DNA from: Symbiodinium natans
Taxonomy: Eukaryota; Sar; Dinophyceae; Suessiales; Symbiodiniaceae
Reading direction: 5' to 3'
Assembly (NCBI GenBank): GCA_905221605.1
Contig: CAJNDS010000310.1
Coordinates: 105,027-169,026, forward strand
DNA: 64,000 bases
Shown here: positions 9,324 through 22,242 of the stretch, piece by piece
Layout of the letters: the number at the start of each line of letters is the position of its first letter
Position numbering within the stretch: position 1 is the first letter of the stretch
The notes under the pieces: generated by a model
What the model saw: only the letters and a program-made list of their open reading frames with translations
What the model was told of the DNA's origin: nothing
The model's database searches: none
Program-made: the position numbers and the translations under genes

Positions 9324-12300
9324 CTGACCTTTATGCCACCAGGCCAGAAGCCAAAGGCCAGCAATGCCAAGCGATTCAAATATTTCAGTGGAGCCTCGCA
9401 TGCATCATGTGGCCATGGCGGAGGTGGTTTAGACAATTCTTTTGGAATCTGCAGAAGAAATGCCGCCATGCCACGAGCAGCCTCATCCGCCAAGGTTCAA
9501 ATGGTTCCTTGCACTTGCACATCGGCAAATAAGAAGGGCAGCGCTTCTTGAACGCAGCACTTATCAGCAAGTATGACGTGGAGCCACAGGGCAGCCGGTC
9601 AAGTTGCTCGAGTGACCCCTAGTGCCGGCCGTGACCCAGCTTCCATCAAGTTTGTGGAATGGAGCCATGTCTCTTGCCGCGTGTTCCTAGATGATCTCTG
9701 CAATCACTCCAGAAATGCAGGGCAAGTGGCGGTATGCAGCCAGCAGCCATGATCTTCCTTCAGTTCTGTCCCCAATGTGGCCAGACGAACAAGGAGTACC
9801 TGGCACAGGAACTCTTGGCTCAGTTCAGGCGATTCCTGCTCTCACTCTCAATGCTCCACTGTGACGCCACCTCCGCCAGGCCGCAAGCAATCACCATCCC
9901 AATGCGCATGGGCAAGAGCGTAACACCTGAACTCGCCAAATACTAAAGCCCTGTCAAGTGCCGACCACAGGGCACAATTCAGTGACTGCCATCCCCTACT
10001 CCCCTACTTGTACGGACCAAAACCCGATTCAGACTCTACGGCCCACTGATAGTACAAAGCGCACGCTTTGAATTCTGTTCTAATCGGGCACACGCTGCGC
10101 CAGGTCTGTGAGAGAGTCGTCTACTTGGGAATGAGGGCGGGAGAATGAGGCAGGGAAATCTTGTGTTCTTGGCCATCCTTGGAAAACCGTTCAATGAATG
10201 CAGCCAGGAAGCCAATCAGACCAGCTTTCAGAATCCTGGGCGGGCAGCTCTAGTGGCGATTATCCTCAAGCCATGGTCAAGTCTTGAATGATCCAAGTGT
10301 CTCGTAGCATGTGAAAGGGGCCGGATTGGAGAAAGGGTTGTGCACCGGTTCAATGAGGCTTTCCTCCAGCGGCAGCTGCGAGTCAAAACTGCTTGAAAGT
10401 CCTGGGTCCATGAATGGCCATGAGGTCATGGGCCCACCCGAATTACGTAGCATGACCACGTGGACTGCTAGAATCCAAACACAGGTCTGCTGACTGAGCT
10501 GTATGACATTCCTGCTAAATCAATACCACTCTAAAGCCCAGCTTGCACCGGCGTTCCGTTTGCTCTAGTAAGCGGTTCATTCAGGGCAGTGCAGAAAAGG
10601 AGGAGCGAGAGAGAGAAATAGAAGAGCAGAAAGAGCAGAGAAAGCTCTCTGCGGCATGCTCTGGCATCCCGGCCTGGCGCCGCATTAGCTCCTGACCTCT
10701 TGCTGGCATGGCGAAGAGGTGAAACAAGAGCCTGTTAAGATCTGTACAGTCTTCAGGTTTTGTCTTAGCTACGTCACATGCATCTTGGAGAGCTCATGGG
10801 GGATCACTGACACAAGATCTCACGAGTGCCATTTTCCATGTCCGAAGTAGCCAAGACTTAGCCAAGGCTTGTCTGGCAGTGTTGCGTCACTTGCAATGTC
10901 GGCATTGCTCGAACTCCAACAGGCAACTGAGGCCAGCACGGCTGCTTCAGCAGAGGCAGCACCACCCGACAGCCAGGCGACCCGGCTGCGGAGGAGCGTA
11001 GCTCGCGAAAGGATCGGCTGGCCTCAAGGAAACGCACCACCCAGTGGTGCTTAGCATCCAGGACAAGACAAAAGGTTGAAAAAGGGCGGAGCTCAACACC
11101 TCTAGGCTCACAGATCCACCCGGAATTGGAAGAGGCGCCTGAAGCATGGCTGACAACCAAAACGACACACGGGAGTGCACACGCAGACCTCCAGCTCTGA
11201 CAGCACCGCAGAAGCCCTGGCACCGGCCCCAATTGCATGTTACGATATACACGTGGCATGTCTAACCCGTGAGGCGCTAACATAGACTACGGCTGAATGT
11301 ATGCACGCCGTTTCCTGGCTCACAGGCAAGTGACTAATCTGGAAAACCAAGCGTGGCTTCGGCCTGTTGCAAGGATAACATGCAAGCAACCTTATATCTA
11401 CATCTCGGGCCCTCGGACGTGCTCCGAAACACTATGTTCGGACCGAGCGCTCTGGATACACAGAGAGCCAGTTTCACATGCACTCCAAATGGGAACGTGC
11501 GCGAGATTGGTCTTGTAATCACGCTTCCCTACAGTACCAAGTAAAACTATGCAAGTGGCATATTGTTTCCAGTTGCCGCCAGCTGACATGAGCTGTAAGG
11601 GAGGCACAAGATGAACACAAACAGTGCCTTCAACACCTGTTGTGTCTAGGAAAGCATTTCTCAAACGACCCCTGCTTTGGACAGGCACGCATCGGGTCAA
11701 CACATGTTGGGGCAACATCCAAAATTGAGGGGTGGATGTTAGGCCAACATCCAAACTTGAGGCCAACAAGCAAAACAACAGCACAGTAAGTGAAGACACA
11801 CCAGTAACAAAGACCACCAAAAAGGAGAAAAACCGAAGACACACCAATAAACAAAACAAGCACACGTGGTAAGCGAAGACGCACCCACAAGCAAAGCAAG
11901 CGCATATACAACGAAGACAACTATAAGCAAAGCAAAACAGCCACACCGTAAGTGAAGACACACCAGTCAGCGAAGCGAAGACGCACCACACCAATAAGCC
12001 AAACAACTGTATATATGTATATCATATCATATCCTATCATATCATATAGTAAGGAAAAAGCACCTATAAGCAAAACGACCGCACATGGAAAGCAAAGACG
12101 CGCCAATATGCAAAACCGCGAACTGGGGCCCCGTCTAGTTACGCCGAGTTTTTGTTGTCTCCTTTGTTCACGACCACCCCCCCACCCCCCCAGCCCCCCC
12201 TTCCCTCCAAAGGCCTCTCTGCACTTTTGAGGCATACCCCCCAAGTACAGCTCGGGCTGTGTCATTCTGGAGTCCCCCCAGTACAGCTCGGGCGTTGTCA

Positions 12301-14308
12301 TTCTTTGAACGCACGGATGCCGGAACCTCCCCAACCCCTGGAACCTGGAACCTCACCTCGCGCAGTGCATGGCAAGTAAACCCGTCATGTGCGAAAGGTG
12401 TCAGCACTGAGTGAAAGGCCTGAAGCAACAAAGCATACAAGAAAGGGAAAGGCTTAGGGACCCCTGCATGCACAGCGATTGGACACACACACACACACCC
12501 ACGCACACGCACACGCTGTACGCACACGCTGTACGCCCCTGAGCCGCTTAGCCGCTTAAGTAAAGCAGCGTTACGGCGGGGCATTTCGACAGGTGCCTTT
12601 GCAACTCCAAGCTGTGCACGTAGCTGCTGGCAACCACGAGTCGGATTGAGCATGCAATTGGCATCAGCCTGCCATCACGGCGCCAAAGCCCCACGCTGTC
12701 CAGATTCGGCTTTCAAGCTGAGACTTGTGCCCGCATAACAACCCCTTTCTGGATTGCTCTAGCAGCCTCAAGAAAGCACATCTGCATGCACCGCCAAAAA
12801 GCTCGTCGGCGGCACAACCGCAGCACTTCTATGTCTCCTGAGAGCATGCGCTCGTGTGCATATGCATTTAACGTGCGGCCTTGGGTCTTTTTTGCCGGAA
12901 TCCTCGGCATCGGTCGAGCCCAGATCTACATGCTTCCTGGCGACACAACCACATCACCAGAGCAACAGCATCATCAGAGCAACAGCTGCCCTTTACAAAC
13001 ACAGCAATATAAAGGCTTCCTGCAGCTCCTGCCGGCCAGTCTCCCCCAGTGCACATGGCGGGCGCCAGGGCGCCGAGCCTGGTGCGCCACCCAGTTTTCT
13101 GATCAAGAGCCTCTGCGTTGCACTCTTTGCACCTGCTGTCGCATGTTTTGGCTATCGAGCCAGGTCGAACAGAAGCTAGCGAGCAGCAACCGGGACGCAT
13201 TAGTAGCTCGGCGTTCAGTGAAACACGTAAGCCTGGTGAGTGCGCACCAATGTTATGTCCCCCTTAGCGCCCAGGTCACCCAGGTTCGAGAAAACAACGG
13301 GCCAAGATGTGGTCAGCTTGTCCCATGCGACGTTCTTCAGGTTGTTGCTTCAACGTGAAACATCCATAGTCCATGATGCTTTGTGAAAGCACGCTTCATG
13401 TCAACAGCGCTGTGTCCTTTTCAGCCAGCTCATGCCAGCTCCATACTCTTTCCAATTTCAATGGAACACAGCTACAAGACATATTCCCGGCGCATGGATT
13501 GAGCACCATCGGCGATGTTGCACGCAGGATGCTCGTTTGAAGCGAGGATGTTGCCCTGATCTGCTCTGTAATATTGTTTTTTAAGAATTTTTCCCACCCG
13601 TTTTAAGAACAAGGAGCTAGCCGCCCCGGCAGTGAGAATTGCAACGAAATCCGTACCTTCCATGGGCCACCTGTCTCAAGGCCCAATCAAAACTCTTACA
13701 CTGCTCCCAAGGGTAGCAACCCACCTACCTGCCTTTGCATGCCATGACAGGACGCAACACATATGTAAGAGCTGCTGCAGCCCCATCGGATGGCACAACT
13801 TTGCAGCATTCAAAGTCTCCGTGCGCGCCTCGCGACCTCAGCTGAAACTGGCCTCGGAAAGTCCAGACATGTACTGGGGATGGTATCTCTGCGCCACCAG
13901 GCCCCACCAAGAACATACCAACAAAGCTGGCAGATTATACCTCTCTTGCAACTTGTCAAGTCAGGCTGGTACACTGACGCAGCTGTAATCTTTTCAGGAC
14001 CCTCGCGTTCCAGCTTTCTTAGGAGCAGGATAGTGCTGGCAGCTGGCTCACGGCCTTGTCGACAAACATCGCATGAGGCTGCACGAGCCAGATGACACCA
14101 AAAACTCACGACAAAGACCAACAGTGTGTCGAGCAGCAGGCCCAGGATTGCTGCGCTTGCCTGCAAGCATGTTCCAATGGCCGGAACACTGCTGCCAGTC
14201 GATGTCAAAACAGGCGCGTTTTCTAACATCCAGTTGCTTGCTGCACAGCAAGTGCACTGAGGCAGGCGGCCTACAGCTACAGAGTCCGATCAAAACATCG
14301 CAGTTTAC
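9324..14308. other. Long unannotated stretch
   Basis: No supported gene across about 5 kb. It contains a degenerate CACACCA/AAGCAAA-rich patch at 11750-12120, a (TATCA)n-like run at 12020-12047, a polyC-rich patch near 12175-12205, and a CACACG repeat at 12483-12535. A minus-strand open block near 13950-14050 could be an exon but has no clear splice borders. Confidence 0.35.
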
Positions 14309-14359
14309 CAGGCCACTGCCAGCCTCGTGCTTGACCAGCTCTGACAGCACGTCATCAAC
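14309..14359 (-). CDS. Orphan 17-codon exon, unknown protein
   Basis: The block from aagacag|GTTGATG to GGCCTG|GTAAAC encodes VDDVLSELVKHEAGSGL in phase 0 at both ends. It has good consensus at both splice sites and a helix-like acidic peptide. No family recognised. Confidence 0.35.
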
Positions 14360-15949
14360 CTGTCTTGTTCGCAAGCTGTCACAAGTCTGGGCTCCACTTC
14401 AGGAAACCCTGAGTGATGAACCGGTGGATGGTGGAAGAAGACGGCTTCGTCCCAAAGGTCCTTCGAGAAACGTGGCCGGCTGCAGCGAGTTGACGGCTTC
14501 TTGCTGAAAAGCGAAACCTAAGCGCCTAAGCTCCTAAGCTCGACCAAGAAATGCAAATTCCGTGTCAGCGAACACGGCACAAAATGACATCACTCGAAAC
14601 AGAATTTTAAAAAAAATGTCAAATTGCTTTGCTGCCTTAGTGCTTTCACAATTTCCGGTGTAGAAAAAAAACAGATCCCTGCGGCAGCTTCCTTCCAGGC
14701 GTATATATATATATATACGATGGTAAAAACTTTAAAGCTCGACTCCCAGCCATCCATTCACGGCCCATGACGATCAGCACGGGAGCACCCGGTCCAGGAT
14801 ACTTAAGCCTAAACCCCTTGAACGTTCAGTGGCAGAAAGTGCTGGGCTCCGTGCACAACCATTGAGGAACCGAGGGGGCAAGCAAAGGGCATCGAATCCT
14901 CATTCTGCAAGATTCCGGCCTCGTCTGCCGGCGCATGTGCCCTTTGCTCGCTGACCAGCACCCTGGCCACGCAGCGAAGTCAACTACACCATCCGAGCAG
15001 AATCTAGTCCCTATCTAACAAAAGGCCAACTCACCGTAAGTAAAAATGACAAACCCCGAGTTCCATGCCCATGTACTCCGTGCGCATAGCCCCCGCCCTG
15101 CCAAGCAGGACAAAACATGGTTCACAATTCTAACGGCAAGTGCTCACTGCCATTGTGCATTGTGTCTGGGGCACCAGCTGTGTGGGACTCGGGCTCGACA
15201 TGTGCATGCTGCGCACATCCATCCATGGATACTCTCTGCCTGCCGTGTCAACTTCATCGCCGAGACAAACAGCATCGAAAGGGCTGCGATGAACTCACTG
15301 CCTGGCCAGCTTCACATGCCTCTCCAAGGCCAATCAATTCCAGCATTTTCCCTCTGCTTGGCGGATTCTCCCGGGCCTATGCTGCACGAGCTCTCGCCAA
15401 GCCCTGGTCGGGACATACATGCACCTGCTGCGTCAACTGGTAGGGCAACCAAGCCTTTGGATCCTGCGACAGCTTCTCAGCAGCGAATCCTCCCACAGCA
15501 ATTGCGCGGACGGATGAGCATACGCAGTCGGGTTTGTTACGATTCCGTTCTCCAATAACGTTTCACAACGCAGCTCGTTTACCAAGATTGCTCTGGGCAG
15601 GATAAACACCAAAGGAAGACGACTAGACCAAACTTTCCACGAGTCGCACTATCTGCAGGCAAATCCCACGATCCCCTTCAATTACATCCGAAGCGCCTCA
15701 GTGACACCCGGCCGCAAATGTTGCCTACACCATGGAGACGCAGCACATGCCACCAACCCAATACGCAACTCTATGCGTACAGGAAAGCCCTTGCGATCGG
15801 CGCTGCACCAGTCACAAACTTCCTGTCCCTGCATGTAGCCCGGCAACAACGTATTCGCTGGCTACCAACAACCCAAAGGCTTCGAAGCTCATCTCAGCAC
15901 GGGGCCACTGCCAGCGTTCTGCCGCAAACCTCCCCGCCTCGATCGTCAG
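14360..15949. other. Unannotated stretch
   Basis: No supported gene. It contains a short (AT)n at 14701-14718 and a homopolymer A patch near 14610-14670. Confidence 0.3.
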
Positions 15950-16705
15950 ACCTCTCCCTCTCTCCCTCTCGCCCCCTCTCGCCCTCTCCCCCTCTCCCCC
16001 TTTCCCCCTCCCCCTTCTTCTTCTTCTTCTTCTTCTTCTTCTTCTTCTTCTACAGGGCTTGAGGGACCCGGGGGCCCCCCGCGCACGCAGGCGCGCCCAG
16101 AACCTCAGTCCGTCTCTTGGGTGAAAAGTGTTCGCCAGGCGTTCACCACCAAGTAGGCATCCCCCGTTCGCAATCCTTAGAGTACCTTAGTATGCCCCGT
16201 TAAAGTGGAGATGCCCGGGGTGCGCCATGAGTGGCTCCGCGCACGCCCCTCCCCCTCTGCGCCTCTCTCCCTCTCTCCCCTTCTCCCTCTCTCCCTCTTT
16301 CCCTCTCTCCCTCTCTCCCTCTTCTCCCTCCTCTCCCTCCTCTACCTCCTCTGCCTCCTCTCCACCGCTCTCCCCGCGCTCCCCGCTCTCTTCGCTCTCC
16401 TTTCTTTCTGTCTCTCTATTCATTCCGTATTCCTCCCCTTCCCCTTCCCCCTCCCCCTTCCCCTCCCCCTCCCCCTCCCCTCCCCCTCCCCTTCCCCTTC
16501 CCCTTCCCCTTCCCCGTCCCCCTCCCCCTCTTCCCCTTCCCCTTCCCCTTCCCCTTCCCCTTCCCCTTCCCTTTCCCTTTCCCTTTTCCTTTTCCTCTTC
16601 CTCTTCCTGATCCTTTTTCTTTTCCTTTTCCTTTTTCTTGTCCTTTTCCCTTCCTTTCCTTTCCTCTCCTTCCTTTCCGTTCCGCTCCGCTCCGTTCCTT
16701 TCCTC
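15950..16705. repeat. C/T-rich polypyrimidine tracts
   Basis: A ctctccc tract with (TTC)n ends at about 16051. After a GC-rich spacer, about 450 nt of almost pure pyrimidine begins near 16245, moving from ctctccc to ccccttcccc to ccttttcctt. The 459-codon plus frame and the K/E/G-rich minus frames are repeat-derived. A C(14) run follows near 16806-16820. Confidence 0.9.
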
Positions 16706-16822
16706 TCCTCTTTGGGGGCAAGCCCCGGGCGTCCGCGTCCACCCCTGTATTTGGGGCCCTCCTTGAAACTCGGGTCGTGGACCCAAGATACGGCGTGGTG
16801 TGCTGCCCCCCCCCCCCCCCAA

Positions 16823-19260
16823 TCCACTCTGGAGAGAGAGAAGGGGTTTTCAATTTCATCGAGGGAGGCATGGAAAATGCGGAAAATAGTGTTCACGATG
16901 TCGACTGCATGACGTCTTTTTTTGGTTTTTGTGCATTGATCGCAGAGATGCTCCTTGTGCGAGCTCCAGGTGTAGAATTAAAACGACTCCGTGTTGGCAG
17001 CGAATGCATACCCTTCCCGCAAGCGGCTCCAACGGCCAGGTTGGAACACTGGACCTTACGAATTTCATGCCTTTGTGCGCACGCAGTTGCACACAAGGCA
17101 GGCAACCGCCCAAGTGGGCACCTCGAATCAAAGCGGATGACACCCGGCGTTGATGCTCCCAAGCTTGCCGCTAACGCACGGTTGGGCAAGCCACGAAAAT
17201 TAACCGAAGCGGAATTATACGAGGGACAGCGACTGGGGAACCCATCACATTCGTCAGCCGTTTGCCCGAGCCACAGCAAAGGGTCAATTTGCTTGCAATG
17301 GAGGGGGACTCTCCATGCCCATTTGGCGGTGGGTAACCAGAGGGATCAACAAAAAATTGAGCATGTACGACATGGTCCCCCTGCGGAAGTTGAACCAGAA
17401 ACTCTTAAGAACCACGCGCCATCTATGCGCAGAGAGCATGTTCAGATATGTTCAGACATGTATGCATCATTCCAGGCAATGCAGCAAAAATATCGTGGCA
17501 ACATGAACGGCGTCTTTGATTCAAAAATCGCAGACCGTGACCTCCAGCTCCTTCCTAGTATGTCCGCACTGCTCATACATAGAGGTGAGCATGTCCTGTT
17601 CAGCTTGTGAATGGGAAGGAATTACAAGCAGCCAAGTGCATGTGGCAATTGCCACAAATGGATGTGCTGTCTTTCCGGCTGACAAGCGAAATTGAAATCC
17701 ATTGGCAGGTAATAGGTCGAAGGAAAAATGTCCGGACTTGAGTGGTCACCAGTGCTGTTTAGAGGATTTTCCCCATCAAACACACCCCCCCCCAGGTCGA
17801 CTGGATAACAATAGACATTTGACATGTTCGGAAATGAATTCTTGCGTGACATGTCGATTTCCGAGAACCTGCATGCACTACCGTGGCACTACCAATCTGT
17901 TATGGACATATCTAACTGCAAAAGGATCAGCATACTTATCGTGCCATTGCTGTTCGAGGAACGCTTGTTAGGGAAAAGGAAGTTTTTTTCAGGCAATGAG
18001 TCCCCGGCGCTTGGTGTACCCATGGACGCTCATGGTTGCCAAGTCAGCCGACACTGTGAGGCCATGCCCTGAACTATGACAGGCACGGGTGCCATTTCCT
18101 ACCGGTGTCCAGTGTGCTGCATTGAATGTCTTTCTTGGGGAAGAAGCGGAAGTGTTCTCGCATGATCCCTAATGGTACATATTTATTGAGACGGATGTCC
18201 TGGCAGGCGCGCGGAACAAAAAATCGCAACCAAACATGCAAGCATCGCCCTGCAAGATATCAAAGAAAGTGGGTAAGCGAGGCGGAGCACGGCTGAAAGC
18301 GCTGAATGCGAATACCTTCCCGACGAAAGCTCACATGCAGATGCCAGCCAATGCAAGCTACAGTACGGAATTCGTGTGGCCAGCATGGGCTACCGATCAT
18401 CATGTGAATGATTAGGTCCCGAGCTCCAACGAAACAGCCTGGCCAACATTGGTGCTGAGAAACATCCACGCAGAACTCGGGCCTTACATGCCGTTGTCGC
18501 TCGCAGCTGCGCACTAAGCCGCGAAGCCCCACGCCAACTCAACGGACCTGCCTAAGCAGCATGTGACTGACATAACATAACTCTGCACTTGGATGTGTTT
18601 GGACCGCTTGGTTCCAGAGTGTTCATGGGGTGGGACCGCAGAATCTCCTCCTGCGATGCTGCCAGTGAAGCCGACGGCCTGAGTTGCCACGACAGGAGAG
18701 CTGATCCGCCTCTATCCCGCAAGCAAATGAGAGCATGGCTACCGGCCCCTGTCCGCCTGTCGGCACATGTGCACAAACATCGACGGAATCGTAAAACTTG
18801 CACCACTGAGGTTTGCATGGCCTGCCATTGAACAAGCTGGCGACGGCAACCCATGGCAGGAGCACTTTAACGTGCTTTGCTGAGCCAAGCCTGCAACAGT
18901 CTACGTCGCAGAGCTCCTGCAAAAAAAATCCTTGCATTCGCAGCAAAAAAGGCGGCAAAAACAAACTGACCGCATACGCAGCAAGGTGCGGGCCCTGATT
19001 GGTTGCATGAGTGTTGCATGCGTATGGCATGATTTTTTGCGCAGCCGCGTGATGCCCGGAAGACTAAGCTCCAAGCCCTGCCAGTCTGGGACTCCGACAA
19101 CAACTACGCTTGTGGTCTCCGGGCATGTCCTGCGGCCTCTGACGAAGGCCGGCCTGTCCTATGCCTCAACCCGACCGGACCGAGCAGAGCCCGCATGCGG
19201 AGGATGTGCACCTGCCGCACTCCGCATGTTGGCTAGGAGAGCTGTTCTGGCTAGTTCTAC
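16823..19260. other. Unannotated stretch
   Basis: Open frames occur on both strands without family motifs. A polyC run near 17786-17796 is the only simple feature. No gene supported. Confidence 0.3.
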
Positions 19261-19640
19261 CACCAGCCCCACTTGCCCAAGCTGCCCCACTTGCCCTATG
19301 TGAACCGCTCAGAAATTTCTAAGTCGCTTGCCCCACTTGCCACACTTGCCCAACTTGCCCCACTTGCTCTGCCAACCTGAAGTGGGAGATGGGGAGGTGG
19401 GGCAGGGTGGGGGTGGGGCATGGGGCGAGACTTGTAATTGGGTCAGCCTGCCCCCCTTGCCGTTAAGGCCATGGAAGCGGTAAGTCTGCCTCAAATCACA
19501 GACCGGTTTGAAGCAGACTTGTGGAGCCTGCCCCCCTTGCTGTTACAGCTATGAGGCAAGCTAGGCAAGCGAAGCGGGGCAAATGGGACAAGTGAGGCAA
19601 GTGCAAGTGGGCAAGTGGGACAAGTGAGGCAGATGGGGCA
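19261..19640. repeat. TTGCCCCAC decanucleotide-like array, both orientations
   Basis: Units such as ttgccccact and ttgccacact repeat at 9-11 bp spacing near 19265-19370. The inverted form (gtggggcaag, gtgaggcaag, gtgggacaag) recurs at 19385-19420 and 19550-19635. The arms could pair as a long imperfect hairpin. Confidence 0.65.
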
Positions 19641-20900
19641 AAATCAAATTCGTTTTTCCGGGCCACCGTGTCGGGCGCAAGTGGGGCAATGCCAATTGGT
19701 GGTGCCCGCGCGCCCACAATGCTGTGACGCGTAGCCCGACGCCTAAATTCGATGTTTTTGTCGCACCTTTTTCTGCTGGTCAAGGCGGTCCCAGTGCAGC
19801 GCAACGGAAGAGGCGGCTGGCAATGGGGGGAGGGATGGCGGAGTCGACGAGGACCTCGCCGAGGAGCGGAGGGCCCCCATCAACGTTGGCAGTGCCACCG
19901 AGCGGGAGCGACAGGAGACTGGTGGCGAAAGTCCGCGCAATTCCGCGCAGCTGCGAAGGAGATGAAGGACGACCAACGCAACGTGAAGGCAGAAATGGCT
20001 GCGGGCCGGCATGTGGCTGGGACGGCCCGCGCGGACGAAGTTGGCAGCCTCATTGCTCCAGGGCCCTCCAACTTCGAGCGCGACGACGGTGAGCCTGCAG
20101 CGTGGGCACGGCAAAACTCTGGCGGACCAGCTTGCGAGAGCAGCAGGGCAGCGGAGGCCGCATCTGCTTCACGTAAGTGGGCACGGTGGGCGAAGTCATC
20201 GACTGCCTGGGAAGCGGGGCCACTACTGGCCATCTCAAAGCATGATTGGAGGGAAGCAAAGACCTGGAGACCCAGAGACTGCGGGGAAGGCCAGCAAATG
20301 GTCAGGAAGCGGCTGTTGCTGATAAAGTGCGAGGGAAATGCCCAGGCACGCCCATGAACTGCAGATGTCAGCAAGGAAGAGCACCCAGACGCAGTCACAC
20401 GCCGGCTTCGGCCGCTGCAGACGCCAACTCAACGTGCCTGCGAAGGGCCGCGCGGGCCCTGTGTTCTCGGGCGAGGACGCAGAGATGCTGCAGTAGCTGG
20501 CCATGCACGGTTGCCACTTCCCCACCCTCACGAGAAGCAACGACACCACACGTCTCTCTCAGGCTGCCGGTTAATGTGCGCGCTTGCTTTGTGCTAGATG
20601 TAAAACTACATGTATACCCCTTACATAGTACCCATGTTTTACCCCGACCAACTTGTATAGCACACTGTTGAAGTCACACTCCGGAGGCCGCTTAAAGGTT
20701 CGAGAAAAGTTGCATGGTAGCGGAGCACTACCGTTCCTAGACCTTTGTGTCCTGGGGCGACAGTGCTTGCTACGAGGCCAGAAACCACAGCCTCAGGACA
20801 GTGTTTGTGTGTGAGTGTGTGAGCCCAATCCTACTGACCCTTTGACTTGATCTCAGGGTGTCCGGTGGAGGCTGAGGACTGAACTTCGTCCTGTGTGAGT
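19641..20900. other. GC-rich stretch upstream of the copia element
   Basis: A 201-codon plus frame (19752-20357) and a 172-codon minus frame overlap here, but neither has motifs or splice-bounded structure. No LTR could be delimited because there is no second copy downstream of pol to compare. Sequence from about 20640 may be element leader. Confidence 0.3.
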
Positions 20901-21264
20901 GTTTGTGTAGAGTAGAGTAGGTGGCCCTGGGTGTGTGGAAGCCTCGTGTGCCACATAGTCCTCCCTCCTTGCTTGTGCTGCGGCGAGCAGCGACAAGGCG
21001 GCCAGTTGAACTTCAAGGGTTACAACCGCTGCTGCTTGGTGCGGCGGCCAGTTCTAGTATCTGCACTACAACCGCTGCTGGTGTGAGAAAACTTGCTGAG
21101 GTTGTGATACCAGCTTCATTTTCGGGCTGACTCGGATCAGCTGTCCTCTTCATCTCCTTACATCTGTGCTGGTGTGAAGTCGTTTGTGGCCCTCGTGCTC
21201 TACTACCGGCTTAGCTTGAAGGGTGCCGAGCAGTGTGTGCAGTTGGAGAAATCGGGTTTCGCTC

Positions 21265-22242
21265 ATGGAGGGTGCGCAAGGACATGTACCAGAAAACCCC
21301 GGAAGTCCCCAACCAAATCCGTTTTCGCCTACGTCACAAACTGCGCAGTCCATGCCGTCGTTGCAGATGATGGATGCTTTCGCTCAGATGTTGCAAGCAA
21401 ACAGAGAGCAGACTGTGGCGTTGCAGAAGACAGTAGAGTCCTTGGCTGCTGCGAGGCCGAAGAGCGATGCTGGGACATGGACAAGACTGTTGCCGAGGCC
21501 CGACATCTTTAGGCCACAAACCCGTGAGGACGAAATAGCGCAGTTTGGTGAGTGGAAATGGTCTTTCAAACAGTATGTTCGGGCTATCGATAGTAACATG
21601 AGCAAGGCCATGGATGAAGTAGAGATGCAGCTGAACGAAGAGACCTCGTTGGTAGAGATGACTCCTGAAGCTGAAGAACAAGCTCAAAAGCTTTATGCTC
21701 TTTTGACAGGCATGGTGAAGGATCGTCCTTTACAGCTTGTAAGGTCAGTCGAAGAAGGAAATGGCTTTGAGGCTTGGCGATGTTTACTCAACACGCTTGC
21801 TCCTTCGAACAAGGGTCGTGCCTTGGCGATACTTGGTGCTATTGCCCAGTACCCAGTGATGAGCCATCAGAACCTCCTTGAACAATTGCTGAAGATGGAA
21901 GAACTCTTCAAGAAGTACCAGGTTGCTTCGGGAAGTGATGTGTCAGAAGATCTGAAAACAGCCATCCTGCTACGAACTTTACCTCAACAAGTGAAGACTC
22001 ATGTGAGTATGTCCATCAACGAGACCACGACCTATAGCGACTTGCGCGAGCTTGTGTTGCGCTGGGAGCGAACCTCTCAGAAGTGGAGCCAAGCTCTGGT
22101 GAATCCTTCCTCGTCTTCCCAAAATCTCAATGAAGGACCTGTGCCCATGGAGGTGGATGCGGTTTATGGCAAAGGATTTGGGAAAGTACTCAAAAGGCCC
22201 CAAAGGAGGAAAACCGGGAGGCAAAGGAAAGGAGGGGCCTAA
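21265..22242 (+). CDS. gag: Copia gag (capsid-like) ORF
   Basis: The frame opens at 21223, but the ATG at 21265 (MEGAQG) is the likelier start because the peptide then runs into the conserved body. Gag proteins coat element RNA in virus-like particles. The segment around EFGEWKWSFKQYVRAID-like sequence and the Trp/Leu-rich block before VKTHVSMSINE match UBN2/copia-gag architecture by eye (inference). Residues near the end read VPMEVDAVYGKGFGK, after which the Lys/Gly-rich nucleocapsid tail and CCHC box continue in the next frame (+1). The gag frame itself ends within 19 codons at 22240-22242. The overlap with the downstream frame is 22130-22242. Confidence 0.8.
   Translation: MEGAQGHVPENPGSPQPNPFSPTSQTAQSMPSLQMMDAFAQMLQANREQTVALQKTVESLAAARPKSDAGTWTRLLPRPDIFRPQTREDEIAQFGEWKWSFKQYVRAIDSNMSKAMDEVEMQLNEETSLVEMTPEAEEQAQKLYALLTGMVKDRPLQLVRSVEEGNGFEAWRCLLNTLAPSNKGRALAILGAIAQYPVMSHQNLLEQLLKMEELFKKYQVASGSDVSEDLKTAILLRTLPQQVKTHVSMSINETTTYSDLRELVLRWERTSQKWSQALVNPSSSSQNLNEGPVPMEVDAVYGKGFGKVLKRPQRRKTGRQRKGGA

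Noticed and set aside
16187-17610. 459-codon plus frame and K/E/G-rich minus frames
   Set aside because: Created by the C/T tract; no motif outside it.
19752-20357. 201-codon plus frame upstream of the copia element
   Set aside because: No recognisable motif, no splice context; GC-rich DNA gives long frames by chance.
21098-21112. gtgataccagc near the copia leader as a primer-binding site
   Set aside because: It resembles the initiator-tRNA end in the wrong orientation for plus-strand pol, and no LTR border can be verified.
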